In this document: positions 1 through 11,159 of the stretch, one piece after another
Layout: each line of letters begins with the position of its first letter
How positions within the stretch are numbered: position 1 is the stretch's first letter
Assembly: GCF_024679095.1 (NCBI RefSeq)
Contig: NC_066517.1
Span: 1,490,443 to 1,554,442 of the forward strand
DNA: 64,000 nt
Reading direction: 5' to 3'
Source: Eriocheir sinensis
Lineage: Eukaryota; Arthropoda; Malacostraca; Decapoda; Varunidae
Notes under the pieces: model-generated
What the model was told of the DNA's origin: nothing
The model's database searches: none
The model's input: the letters and a program-made list of their open reading frames with translations, nothing else
Made by a program: the position numbers and the translations under genes

Positions 1-243
1 TTTCTTGAGCAGTGTGTCAGGACACACACACACTATGCCTTCCCTTCAGGCAGAGTGGCGGGCCACCACGACTCGTGTAATGTGTTGACTGAATATTCGG
101 TTTCACTCAATATAAAACTATACAGCCACAAGATTGCTGCCAAAAATAAAGCTGATGAAAAAATTCCATATATGTATATATTTGTTGGGTCTAAAATATT
201 AAGATTATGTAGAATGAACACTGAAATACCCCTTTTTCAGGCT

Positions 244-732
244 CTGAAAACTGTACTAAGTCCTAACTACCTCAAGCAGGCTCCGGAGACAATCTGGAAG
301 CCTTTTGTGATTAAATGAAGTAATAAGAGTGTGTGGATCAGTTTATTTAAGGAAAAATGACAGGTGCTTGGAACATTCTATTATTCTTAATATAAACTTG
401 CTGCTGAGAGAACTCGTGATGGCTTCTGTCCTGTTCCTTCCAGGTGTGGTGCAGTGTAGGCCCAGCCACACATCAGCCCTCCAGCGATCCACTTACCCGG
501 CCCCTGTGGAGACACTCCTGCATGTGTCCTATGGCAGTCCGGTTGTCAGCCAGGCAACCTAGATTCAGGAAGGAATGAAGATCAACGTTAGTTTTGTGAC
601 AATTGTGTGTGCTCTGCCCACCATGTGTGTAATCATCACGGATAAACTAAGGGTCACACATGTTAGTTTCTTTCTCCCAAGATCCTTCCAGTCATTCTCC
701 GGAGACACTTTCAAGTAGTTTGGACTTAGTAC
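244..732. repeat. Inverted pair of ~50-bp repeats (253-300 and 684-732)
   Basis: The stretch 253-300 (GTACTAAGTCC ... CTCCGGAGAC ... CTGGAAG) recurs in reverse complement at 684-732, about three quarters identical by eye. Both copies read VLSPNYLK then PE..W in one frame. I cannot tell whether this is a fragment of a dispersed element or a local inverted duplication. The 380 bp between the copies holds a short open frame (329-562) with no recognisable domain. Confidence 0.6.
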
Positions 733-760
733 CATTTCATAGGCCATTTTTTGCCCTATA

Positions 761-869
761 AATGCATTTTTCCTCAATTTCTGGCAAGATTTACAGTATA
801 TTGAATTTTTCAAATGTTACAAAAAATTCATTCTGCAAATTTAGCCAGAAATTCAAGGAAAAATGCATT
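761..869. repeat. Imperfect hairpin / small foldback element
   Basis: The left arm begins AATGCATTTTTCCT at 761 and the right arm ends AGGAAAAATGCATT at 869. The outer 25 bp pair with a single one-base indel (including TTTCTGGC against GCCAGAAA), and pairing continues more weakly toward a centre near 818. This looks like a short foldback element or MITE remnant. No target-site duplication is clear. Confidence 0.6.
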
Positions 870-1679
870 ATCTCTTTGGATAAATATTTAAAGTTAATTA
901 TACAGCAAGTATTGTAAAATATTTATGATTTTGTGAGATGCTTTTATGCCTTACCAAATGTTAAAATGCAGGGATATTACTAGTAACTTTAAAATATTTG
1001 CTTGATGCCCAGCAACGGAATTGTACTAATGTGAAGATTGCCGCCTCGCCACCTGAAGGACGGGAGGCAAGGCGAGCAGTGGCACCGGTTCATTGCCAGT
1101 GCTGGGTAGGAAGCAAAAAGCCTGATTATTGAACTGAAAGTATAACCAAATTAATACGTCTGATTAATACGTCTGATGTTGATAATATTTGTGGATTGCC
1201 AACTCCCGCAACAAGAGTTAGCAATACCGTCTCTGTTCAGTCCAAAAACTGAACATAGACTTGTAAAGATCACCAACCCCAGACACACATGTACTCACAC
1301 GCACACCAGCCGTGAAAAGGAGGAATTCCTGCCTACATATACTTGTGGCACAGGGCAGCAAGTGAGTAGCGTTGCGTCACAACCGTCGAGAGTCGAGAAC
1401 ACTGGCCACAGATTCATCAAACAAGGAGTGTGTGATGATTATCGGGCTGCTGGAAGAACAAAAATACAAACACAACACTGACTGGTGAAAGAAAACAGCC
1501 TCACTAAAGGTATTGCATCTGTACTAGAGAATACAGGATAATGTTGAATGCAAAAGAGCTTGCAATGCATTTGTTGACTTTTCTGCAGAGAGGAGGAAAG
1601 TTTGGCTAGTTGTAGAGCTAAGTCCAAGAAGGAACCTGAGCTGCTCTATAAGTGTCATTGGCAGAGAAAGACAAGGTAC
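870..1679. other. No gene recognised; AT-rich unique sequence
   Basis: Mostly unique AT-rich DNA. Small visible features are a direct duplication of ATTAATACGTCTG at 1150-1177 and a short CACA-rich stretch near 1290. Open frames here are short and without recognisable domains. Confidence 0.5.
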
Positions 1680-1885
1680 GAGTGAAGGGAAGAACATGTG
1701 AAGATAATGAAGAAACTAATAAGAGTAGAGAGAAGTCTGTGAAGATAATGAACAAGCTGAGAGTGAAGGAAAAGACTCTGAAAATAATGAACAAGATAAG
1801 AGTGGAGGGAAAAGTCTAAGGAAATATTGAATAAGCTAAAAGTGAAGGGAAGGGCATGTGAAGATACTGAACAAGCTAAGAGGCA
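1680..1885 (+). repeat. ~40-bp purine-rich minisatellite, about 5 units
   Basis: The motif GAAGATAATGAACAAG or a close variant recurs at about 1701, 1741, 1780, 1820 and 1860, a spacing near 40 bp. Units are diverged. A related unit occurs alone near 4325. Confidence 0.7.
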
Positions 1886-2520
1886 GGTATGCAGATGTAG
1901 GTCGTTATTGAAAGGACACTGATTGACCTTGTTATTGGTTTATGTAAGAGCAGGGAAGGAAGGGAATGGAGAAAAGGGCGTCAGACAAGTAGTATATCAT
2001 GTGTCTGTCTGTGTGGGTTTATATTAAGCTGAGAAAAGGCAGAGAGAGTGTGTTAGTGTGTGAGAACTGATGACTGGAGGGGTGGATTGAGAATTCGAGA
2101 GCAGGAAAAGAAAGGGAAAGGAAGGAAAGGGAGTCAGACAAGTAGAATATTATATGTCTATCCTTGTCTAAGTTTATATTAAGCTGAGAACAGATAGAGA
2201 GAGAGTGGGTGGTGTGTGAGAACTAATGACTGGTGGGGTGGATTGAGAGTTTGAGAAGAGAGGAAGGAAGGGAAGGGGAAGAATAAGGGAGTTACAGTTG
2301 GAATATTATGTGTCAGCATGTACGTGTAGGTATATATTAAGCTGAGAACAGGTAGAGAGAGAGAGAGTGGGTGGTGTGTGAGAACTAATGACTGGTGGGG
2401 TGGATCCAGAGTTTGAGAGCAAGTAAAGGAAGGGGAAGGGAGGCAGGCATGCAAATGTAGCTCGTTATTCAAAGGACACTGACTGACGTGGTTATTGGTT
2501 TTGCAGAAGGGAACGAAGGG
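1886..2520 (+). repeat. Composite repeat: boundary motif, three ~150-bp units, boundary motif
   Basis: A motif containing TCGTTATT, AAAGGACACTGA and GTTATTGGTTT occurs at about 1895-1945 and 2460-2505. Between them are three units of roughly 150 bp, each with TTTATATTAAGCTGAGAA, an AGAGAGAGTGGGTGG-like stretch, GAGAACT.ATGACTGG and GGGGTGGAT. The whole block is present again in reverse complement at about 7980-8420, so it is a dispersed or inverted-duplicated unit and not a local accident. Confidence 0.75.
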
Positions 2521-4330
2521 AAGGGAAGGGAAGGGAAGCAGAGGAAGAAGATGTCAGAAGAAAGGAAGACGAGACAACTGTAACAGGAAAAGATTGAAGA
2601 AAAGGAAAATTGGAGAGGAAGAAAGACATGCCAGAGAGGAAAAAATAAAGAAAAGAACAGGAAAAGACCAGGAAAAGGAAGACGAGAGGAAAAAGTAAAG
2701 AAAAGAACAGGAAAAGACCAGGAAAAGGAAGACAAGAGAGGAAAAAGTAAAGAAAAGAACAGGAAAAGACCAGGAAAAGGAAGACAAGAGAGGAAAAAGT
2801 AAAGAAAAGAACAGAAAAAGGAAGAAAGGAGAGGAAGAAAGACATGCCAGAGGAAAAAGTAAAGAAAAGAACAGGAAAAAGAAGACAAGAGAGGAAAAAG
2901 TAAAAAAAAGAACAGAAAAAGGAAGAAAGGAGAGGAAGAAAGACATGCCAGAGGAAAAAGTAAAGAAAAGAACAGGAAAAGGAAGACAAGAGAGGAAAGA
3001 AGATATGCCAGAGAGGAAAAATAAAGAAAAGAATAGGAAAAGGAAAATAAAGAGAGAAAAGAAGATGCCAGAGAGGAAAAAATGAAGAAAAGACCAGGAA
3101 AAGGAAGACAAGAGAGGAAAGAAGATATGCCAGAGAGGAAAAATAAAGAAAAGAATAGGAAAAGGAAGAAAAGAGAGGAAAGAAGATGCCAGAGAGGAAA
3201 AAATGAAGAAAAGACCAGGAAAAGGAAGACAAGAGAGGAAAGAAGATGCCAGAGAGGAAAAATTGAAGAAAAGACCAGGAAAAGACCAGGAAAAGATTAA
3301 GGAAAAGAGAAGACAGGAGAGGAAGAAAACATACCAGAGAAAAGTAATGAAAAAGACCAAGGAAAAGAGAAGACAGGAGGGAGAAAAAAATACCTGAAGG
3401 AAAATAAAGAAAAAGAAGGAAAAGATGAAGAAAAAGAAGACAGGAGAGGAAGAAAACATACCAGAGAAAAAAATAATGTAAATGACCAAGGAAAAGAGAA
3501 GACAAGAGAGGAAAGAAGACATGTCAGAGAGGAAAAAGTAAAAGATGAAAAGAGAGGAAAGATGCCAGAGAGGAAAAAATGAGGAAAAGACCAGGAAAAG
3601 GAAGACAAGAGAGGAAAAAATGAAGAAAAGACCAGGAAAAGACAAGGAAAAGGAAGAAAAGAGGGGAAAGAAGATGCCAGAGAGGAAAAAATGAAGAAAA
3701 GACCAGGAAAAGACCATGAAAAGGAAGACAAGAGAGGAAAGAAGATGCCAGAGAGGAAAAAATGAAGAAAAGACCAGGAAAAGACCATGAAAAGGAAGAC
3801 AAGAGAGGAAAGAAGATGCCAATAAGAATAAAAACAATAAGAAAAAGATCTGGGAAAGGAAGAGGAAAGGAAAAAAAAAACCTGAGAGAAAACAATAAAG
3901 AAAAAGAACAGAAAGATAATCAGGAAAAGGAAGAAAGCATAGGAAGAAAAACATAGCAAAGAAAACAATAAAGAAAAGACCAGGAAAAGATCAAGAAAAT
4001 GAAGGCATGAAGAAAGAAAATGTACCAAAGAGGAAAAAAAAGAACAGGAAAAGGAGGGGAAGAAAAACAAAACAAAGAAAACAATAAAGAAAAGACCAGG
4101 AAAAGATCAAGAAAAGGAAGACAGGAGGAGGGAAAATGTACCAAAGTGGAAAAAGATCAAGAAAAAACTGGAAAATAACTGAAAAAAAATCAAGAAAAAG
4201 GGAAAACAGGACTGGAAGAACAACATACCAGAGAAAAAAACAGGAAAAGAAAGACAGGAGGAAGAAACATACCAGGAAGAAAAATTAAGAAAAAAAAACA
4301 TTGAAAGATCAGGAAAAGAAAAGCCTGTGA
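2521..4330 (+). repeat. Expanded purine-rich minisatellite (40-60 bp irregular units)
   Basis: About 1.8 kb in which nearly every plus-strand base is A or G. Recurrent words are GAAAAGACCAGGAAAAGGAAG, split here as GAAAAGACCAGG and AAAAGGAAG, plus GACAAGAGAGGAAA, GATGCCAGAGAGGAAAAA and AAGAAAAG, at irregular spacing of about 40-60 bp with some ~100-bp steps. All three minus frames carry long stop-free runs rich in Phe, Leu and Ser; these are a by-product of the base skew and are not genes. Confidence 0.85.
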
Positions 4331-4349
4331 AAATAATGAACACGGTAAA

Positions 4350-5345
4350 AAGTAAAATGAAGGGAAGGGAAAGGAAGGAAAGGGAAGGGGTGTGAAGTGA
4401 AGGGACGCAAATTAAAGGGAAGTGAAGGGAAGCAAAGGAAAGGGAAAGGAACCGAAGCAAAGGGAAAGGAAAGGAAGTGAAGTGTAGGGAGGGAAGGAAA
4501 GGGAAGTGAAGGGAAGACAAGGGAAGGGAAGCAAAGGAAAGGGAAAGGAACCGAAGGAAAGGGAAAGGAAAGAAAGTGAAGTGAAGTGGAGGGAAGGAAA
4601 GGGAAGTGAAGGGAAGGAAAGGAAAGTGAAGGGAAGACAAGGGAAGTGAAGGGGAAGGAAACAGAAGGAGAGTGAAAGAAAGTGAAGGAAAGTGAAAGGA
4701 AGTGAAGTGAAGTGGAGGGAAGGAAAGGAAAGTGAAGGGAAGACAAGGGAAGTGAAGGGGAAGGAAACAGAAGGAGAGTGAAAGAAAGTGAAGGGAAGTG
4801 AAAGGAAGTGAAGGGAAGTGGAGGAAGGAAAGGAAAGTGAAGGAAGACAAGGAAGTGAAGGGAAGGAAACAGAAGGAGAGTGAAAGAAAAGAAGGAAAGT
4901 GAAAGGAAGTGAAGTGAACGGAAGGGAATGGAAAGGAAAGAAGGGAAGACAAGGAAGTGAAGGGAAGGAAACAGAAGGAGAGTGAAAGAAAGTGAAGGAA
5001 AGTGAAAGGAAGTGAAGTGAAGTGGAGGGAAGGAAAGGAAAGTGAAGGGAAGACAAGGGAAGTGAAGGGGAAGGAAACAGAAGGAGAGTGAAAGAAAGTG
5101 AAGGAAAGTGAAAGGAAGTGAAGTGAAGTGGAGGGAAGGAAAGGGAAGTGAAGGGAAGGAAAGGAAAGTGAAGGGAAGACAAGGGAAGTGAAGGGGAAGG
5201 AAAGAGAAGGAGAGTGAAAGAAAGTGGAGGGAAGGAAAGGGAAGGAAAGGGAAGTGAAGGGAAGGAAAGGAAAGTGAAGGGAAGACAAGGGAAGTGAAGG
5301 GGAAGGAAAGAGAAGGAAAGTGAAGTGAAGTGAAGTGAAGGACCA
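4350..5345 (+). repeat. Polypurine satellite with ~105-bp higher-order period
   Basis: Built from GGAA, GTGAAG and AAAGG words. The marker GGGAAGACAAGGGAAGTGAA occurs at 4511, 4631, 4737, about 4841, 4943, 5047, 5173 and 5279, so the dominant period is 102-106 bp with two longer steps (120 and 126). Together with the preceding block it forms about 2.9 kb of nearly uninterrupted purines on one strand. Long minus-strand open frames here are artefacts. Confidence 0.85.
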
Positions 5346-5536
5346 TTGAAGGTAGAGTAAAGGAAGGAAAGCTAAAATAATGAACAAAAGCTTCCAATTA
5401 GTCTGAAAAAGAAAGGGATTTAGTGGAGATGAAGGGAATTGCTAACATCCTGTAAATCACAACTTAGTAAATACACACTCAAAACAACAAAAAGATAAGG
5501 AAAGATAAAATTAAATATATAACAAACAGTAGATAC

Positions 5537-5540
<4 letters not shown>

Positions 5541-5584
<44 letters not shown>

Positions 5585-5722
5585 TGTGTGTGTGTGTGTG
5601 AAGGAAGAGGAGGAAAGATGAGGACAAGGAGAATGAAGAAGGGGAAGAAAATAAGAAAGAGGAGGAGAAAGAGAAGAAGGAAAGAGGGAGAGATAAATAA
5701 ATACACACACAAACTGAACACA

Positions 5723-5765
<43 letters not shown>
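5541..5765. repeat. (AG)n-(GT)n and (CA)n microsatellites
   Basis: Pure (AG)n from 5541 to about 5581 passes directly into (GT)n to 5600. A purine-rich spacer follows and then (CA)n from about 5727 to 5765. Confidence 0.95.
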
Positions 5766-5766
<1 letters not shown>

Positions 5767-5929
5767 ACCCTTCCACGGTCCCACCCACACACACGCTAAA
5801 AAAAAAAAACAGTCGCCCCCACAACCAACCTTTACACAAAGCCAAATTATTGTTCTATTATCTCCATATGAATTGATTATAATTACCAAAAGAGAGGATC
5901 GACTTAATACCACGGCCCTGATCACTAGA

Positions 5930-6167
5930 CTCCCCTTCCTCCCAGCACCTTTGGCCTCCTCTTTCCTCCTCCTCCTCCTTGATCCTTCCTCTGTCTCTGC
6001 TCCTCCTCCTCCTCTTTCTTACTTCCTCTTCTCCCTTTTCCTCTCTCTCTTCCCCCTTTCCTCTTTCTACATAGTTCTCCTCTCATCCTTTTCTCTACCT
6101 GCTTGGCCCTTCCTATGTCTCTCCTCCTCCTCCTTTTTCTTACTTTCTCTTCCCCCTTTTCCTCTCT
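5930..6167 (+). repeat. Pyrimidine-rich tract with ~115-bp recurrence
   Basis: A cluster of TCCTCCTCC, TTTTTCTTACTT and CTCTTCCCCCTTTTCCT words. The same words resume at about 7175-7400 on the other side of the LINE relic, so the LINE appears to have inserted into this tract. Confidence 0.7.
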
Positions 6168-7168
6168 CAACAACAAAGAGTGGTGATTGACGGATTTAAC
6201 TCAGAGTGGGCGCCGGTCACTAGTGGAGTCCCTCAGGGCTCGGTTCTTGGTGTTTCTTATTTCATTATTTACATATCAACGGTGTTGATGTTGGACTCAA
6301 TAATCGCATTAGTAAATTTGCAGACACAAAGATTGGTAACTCGGTTTCACTGATACAGGCAACACGCCCAAGAGGATTACATAAAATTACAGTTTGTCGG
6401 ATTTGGTTGGAGATGCCCTTAACGCAGACAAGTGCCAGGTGCTTCAAGAAATAATCAAGCAATAAATACGTCTGATTATGAAATGCGCGGCGTTAAACTC
6501 CACAAGCCGCTCAATGCGTTAAGGATGCGGCAAACAAATCAAGGTCAAACCTCACAAATTCTCACAGCACGCATCGATGCATAAATAAAGGAACAACATG
6601 TTGGGCTTCATTAAAAGACTTATTATTCAAGATAGATGATGTAATACTCCGCCCTAAGAGTTTAGTTTCAGACCCTACTTGGAAATAGTTAGAGTACAGT
6701 CCCACAAAGCTCAATGCAAAGGATATTAAGGGTGTTAAGCTGTTCAGCAAGGCAACCAAAATCTTCAAACCTTGCGCAGCAAACCTCATTGACGAGAAAT
6801 GTTTCCAATTCTTAACATGTTCTCTCTTGAGAAACGTTGGAAATTGTTTAAACTGATTTAATGTTTTTAAAATACTTAATGATTAAAATTGTGACAACCA
6901 AATTGTTTCAGACTGCACCAAATTTTTCTTCACCAACGTTGTAGTGTGAGAATGGAATAAGCTCCCACCTTCAGTGGTCCAGTGTAATGCGATTGACTCC
7001 TTTAAAAACAAGCTCGACTGTCAATTCCTTCAACTTAATGTTAACTAGAGTGAAATGCAGTTTTGGGGCCATCCAATCAATGTAGAATCACTTATTTTTA
7101 AGGACAGATCACCTAGTCTGGACCTTGGGGTCTGTGTGGTCTGATTTTCTATGTAAATCTATGTAAAT
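6168..7168 (+). mobile_element. LINE family A relic (RT C-terminal half), heavily mutated
   Basis: The start encodes QQRVVIDGFNSEW then TSGV.QGSVLG, the RT palm motif B region. IYIN-like and SKFAD..K words follow, so the copy begins in mid-RT. It is shot through with indels and stops and has lost segments relative to the better-preserved sister copy at 16017-17069 (minus strand). The end CTNNNTGTGTGGTCTGATTTTC followed by two copies of CTATGTAAAT marks the LINE 3' terminus. Dead, 5'-truncated CR1/jockey-like copy. Both flanks are the same pyrimidine-rich repeat. Confidence 0.8.
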
Positions 7169-7560
7169 CCTTTTCCTCTTTCTCCTCCTCCTCTCATTCT
7201 CTTTCTGTCTCTCGTCCTCCTCCTTTTTCTTACTTTCTCTTCAACTTTTTCCTATCTCTCTTCCTCTGTTTCCTCCTCCTCCTCTACCTCTTCTCTTTCT
7301 CCTTGACCCTTCCTCTGTCTCTCCTCCTCCTCCTCCTTTTTCTTACTTTCTCTTCCCCCTTTTCCTATTTCTCTTCCTTTGTTTCCTCCTCCTCTTCCTT
7401 TTCTGCTTTCTCTTCCTCTTCTTCCTTCCCCTCCCTTCTCTATCATTCCCTACCTCACCCTACATAATTTTTCTCCTTCTCCTTCTCTTCCTCTTCTCTT
7501 CCCCTCCCTTCTCTATACATCCCCTACCTCTCCCTACATCATTTTTCTGGGGCCCACAAT
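7169..7560 (+). repeat. Pyrimidine-rich tract, continuation beyond the LINE
   Basis: TCCTCCTCC, TTTTTCTTACTTTCTCTT and TTTTCCTATCTCTCTTCC recur with spacing near 115 bp, matching 5930-6167. Confidence 0.7.
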
Positions 7561-7644
7561 GACATGATTCAGACGTGTATTCCCAAACCAACTGGAACGA
7601 TTATTACTCCTGAATGCACTGTGATGTGATGGATGGGTGGGCTA

Positions 7645-7672
7645 CTGTGTGTGTGTGTGTGTGTGTGTGTAT

Positions 7673-7704
<32 letters not shown>
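7645..7704. repeat. (TG)n and (TC)n microsatellites
   Basis: (TG)n from about 7645 to 7670, a TATAG spacer, then (TC)n from 7675 to 7704. Confidence 0.95.
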
Positions 7705-7709
<5 letters not shown>

Positions 7710-7720
7710 CACACTTAACT

Positions 7721-8420
7721 TCATTTTGTCTTCCATTTTTTTATACTTCTTTTGCCCCTTTTCCTTGATGTGTCTTCATTTGTCCTCCTCTTCCACCTTG
7801 ATCTTCTTTTCCTCTCTGGTATGTGTCTTTCTTCCTCCTGTCTTCCTTGTCCTGTTCTTTGTCTTCTTTCTGGTATGTCTTCCTTCCACTCCTTTCTTCC
7901 TTTTCCTAAATCTTTTCCTGTTACAGTTGTCTCGTCTTCCTTTCTTCTGACATCCTCTTCCTCTGCTTCCCTTCTCTTCCCTTCGTTCCCTTCTGCAAAA
8001 CCAATAACCACGTCAGTCAGTGTCCTTTGAATAACGAGCTACATCTGCCTCCCTTCCCCTTCCTTCCTTTACTTGCTCTCAAACTCTCAATCCACCCCTT
8101 CAGTCATTAGTTCTCACACACCACCCACTCTCTCTCTTTACCCGTTCTCAGCTTAATATTAACCTACACATGCAGATACATAATATTCTATCTGTAACTC
8201 CCTTTTCCATCCTTCCTTTGCTCTCAGACTTTCAATCCACCCCTTCAGTCATTAGTTCTCACACACTAACTCTCTCTCTCTCTACCTGTTCTCAGCTTAA
8301 TATAAATCTACACATGCAGACACACAACATTCTATCTGCTTGACTCCCTTTTTCATCTCTTTTCCCTCCTTCCCCTGCTCTCAAACTCTCAATCCACCCC
8401 TCCAGTTATTAGTTCTTGCA
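7721..8420 (-). repeat. Inverted copy of the 1886-2640 composite repeat
   Basis: Read on the minus strand from 8420 downward this block repeats the ~150-bp units (TTAAGCTGAGAA, GAGAACTAATGACTG, GGGGTGGATTGAGAGT), then the boundary motif (complement of CAAAACCAATAACCACGTCAG at 7996-8016), then a GAGACAACTGTAACAGG junction and a few purine-minisatellite units. The order is the same as in 1886-2640. Here the minisatellite is only about 200 bp long, whereas its plus-strand partner has grown to about 1.8 kb. Confidence 0.8.
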
Positions 8421-8482
8421 CTCCACTCCACTCCACTCCACTCCACTCCACTCCTCTCCTCTCCACTCCACTCCTCTCTTCT
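8421..8482 (+). repeat. (ACTCC)n pentanucleotide repeat
   Basis: CACTCCACTCCACTCC runs with interruptions by CTCTC. Confidence 0.85.
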
Positions 8483-8784
8483 CCATCACCAACTATCCTT
8501 CTGTTCTTCTTCCTCCATAAGCCGCTTTCCCACGTGCTGATCTGAGTCCCTGATGCTGAGTGCTGACCATGGTGCTGATCCCTCTTGCTTGGTATAACCT
8601 GAAAGATCACAAACCCTCATCAATACTCACCCATACTCACTGTACACACAACCACACACTCGCACAACCACACTCAACCACATTCACTACTCAGGGACTC
8701 ACACTCATTCTCAAACGTTTGCGGCTCTTGTTACGAACGTTTTTCAAGGTCGGAGAGGAACTATACGTCGGGTTGTAATAATTG

Positions 8785-9755
8785 TCAGACATCAACTATT
8801 TCCAGAGGCCAAAAGGATGATTAATAGGGTTCTAATGAGTGTCTTTTTAGGTTCAAGATATAAAAGAAGGGTCAGACTACCACCAGGGTCATAAAACTAC
8901 CCCTGGAAATGCCCACAACTCCTACGAAAGCCTTGTCAAATATGTGTAGCTACTTGGGGGACGAAATGTTTAAGAGAATGACCCAGCCGTCTCTAACATC
9001 AACTATTTCCAAAGGCCAAAATAGGAGATCAGTCAGGTTCTAATGGGTGTTTTCTTAGGTTCAAGGTACAGAAAAACGGTCAGACTACCACCAGGGTCAT
9101 AAAACTACCCATGGAAATGCCCACAGCTCGTATGAAAGCCTTGTCAAACATGTGTAGTCTACTTGGACGATTAAATGTTTAAGAGAATGACCCAGCCGTC
9201 TCTAACATCAACTATTTCCAAAGTCCAAAAAAGGAGATAAATTGGGTGTTAATGAGTGTTTTCTTGGGTTCAAAGTACAGAAGAAGGGTCAGACTACCAC
9301 CAGTGTCATAAAACTGCCTCTGGAAATGCCCTCAAGAACTACGAAAACCTTGTCAAATATGTGTAGCCTATTTGGGGGACGAAATGTTTGAGAGTATGAC
9401 CCAGCCGTCTCTAACATCAACTATTTCCAAAGGCCAAAAAAGGAGATAAATTGGGTGTTAATGAGTGTTTTCTTAGGTTCAAAGTACAGAAGAACGGTCA
9501 CACTACCACCAGGGTCATAAAACTACCCATGGAAATGCCCACAGCTCGTATGAAAGCCTTGTCAAATATGTGTAGTCTACTTGGACGATTAAATGTTTAA
9601 GAGAATGCCCCAGCCGTCTCTAACATCAACTATTTCCAAAGGCCAAAAATGAGATAAATTGGGTGTTAATGAGTGTGGTCATAAAACTACCCCTGGAAAT
9701 GCCTCAAACTCTTACGAAAGTCTTGTCAAATGTGTGTCAAGGAATATGACCCAAG
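8785..9755 (+). repeat. 209-bp tandem repeat, about 4.7 copies
   Basis: The word ATCAACTATTTCCA begins copies at 8791, 8998, 9207, 9416 and 9625, so the period is 207-209 bp. Shared internal words are GGTTCAA, GGTCA.ACTACCACCAG, ATAAAACTACCC.TGGAAATGCC, AAAGCCTTGTCAAATATGTGTAG and GACCCAGCCGTCTCTAAC. The last copy is internally deleted. No open frame is conserved between copies. Confidence 0.9.
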
Positions 9756-9925
9756 GACTTCGAAGAGTTAGGTAATATGGAACGCAGCATCGCCAGCACC
9801 AGTATTCCCAGCTAATTCCCCTCAGCCACAGAAGAGGGAAAATAAGACCGCTCGTAACTCCCTCCTGAAGGTATTAATAAAGCCATTATGTGAAGGGCTA
9901 ACTAATTTGTGCGGCCGAGTAGATG

Positions 9926-10290
9926 AATGGACGGGAAGGGAAGGAGGATTAAATTTATATAAGGAGGAGGAGGAAGAGGAGGAGGAGGAGGGTGAAAACG
10001 GAAGAAGACTGAGAGATGAAAGTACAGATGAATAAGAGGAGGAGGAAAAAGATGCGGAAAAAAACGAAGACAAATTAAAATAGAGAAATAGGAGGAGGAA
10101 GAAGAAAAGGAAGAAATAGGATAAAGACTGAGAGATGAAAATACAGAAGAACAGGAGGAGGAGGAAGAAGGAGGAGGAGGAGGAAGACTGAGAGATGAAA
10201 ATACAGAAGAACAGGAGGAGGAGGAGGAGGAGGAGGAGGAGGAAGAAGGAGGAGGAGGAGGAGGAAGACTGAGAGATGAACGTACAAGGA
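9926..10290 (+). repeat. Purine-rich (GGA)n tandem block
   Basis: Units with GACTGAGAGATGAAA(A)TACAGA(A) recur at about 10007, 10127, 10187 and 10268, separated by GGA runs of varying length. No coding features. Confidence 0.8.
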
Positions 10291-10301
10291 TGAAATATGA
10301 C

Positions 10302-10306
<5 letters not shown>

Positions 10307-10392
<86 letters not shown>
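10307..10392 (+). repeat. (GA)43 microsatellite
   Basis: Uninterrupted GA dinucleotides. Confidence 0.97.
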
Positions 10393-10395
<3 letters not shown>

Positions 10396-10644
10396 AATAA
10401 CCTAACAACAATACACTTATTTGCCTGTCTTTCACTTTCACTCTTCTTTCTTTCTCTTTTTCTCTTTTCTTCTTTCTTGGTTTGATTGCTTCCTTTCTCT
10501 CAGTCTCTCCCTCTTCTTCCTCTCCTTCTCTTCTCTCTTCTCTCCATCCCTTCTCTTAATCTCTCTTGTGTCGAATATATTTCACAAAGAATGATCATTT
10601 TAAGTCATATTTCATCACTATATTTTCATCTCACTTTTCCTCCT

Positions 10645-10721
10645 TCTCTCTCTCTCTCTCTCTCTCTCTCCCTTTTTATTTATATATTTTCCTTCCTGTC
10701 ATTCCCTCACGGCGTGCAATT

Positions 10722-10787
<66 letters not shown>

Positions 10788-10933
10788 AGAAAGAAAAGAA
10801 GAGGAGAAAAGGAAAAGAAGAAAGCAGAGAAAATTAGAGAAAAAAAAAGAAAAGAAGAGAAAAAATGAGAAAAGAGAAAATAAAATGAGAAAAGATAAGA
10901 GGAAAAGAGAAAAGATAAGAAGAGAAAAAAGAA

Positions 10934-10983
<50 letters not shown>

Positions 10984-11033
10984 CAAGCGAGAGCGGGAGA
11001 GAGAACAAGCGAGCGAGCGAGCGAGCGAGCGTA
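10645..11033. repeat. Cluster of (TC)n, (GA)n and (GAGC)n arrays
   Basis: (TC)n at 10645-10671, (GA)n at 10723-10783, an AGAAAA-rich purine block, (GA)n at about 10939-10980, and then a GAGCGAGC tetranucleotide stretch at about 11008-11030. Confidence 0.93.
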
Positions 11034-11159
11034 GTAACAGGCTCCTATTACTCCCATATATCCCAGGCAATATTCCCCCTGGAGGGCCGATAACACGAGG
11101 CCGCTCAGACGGACGGGCCTTCTTATGTGCGAGACCGCTGACTTGTGTGGCGACCGGCC

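Noticed and set aside
329..562. Possible exon after TTCCTTCCAG at about 443
   Set aside because: Short, no downstream donor or recognisable domain.
2554..3954. Minus-strand open frame of 466 codons, Phe/Ser/Leu-rich
   Set aside because: It lies in purine-only tandem repeat DNA; lack of stops follows from base composition, and overlapping frames are equally long.
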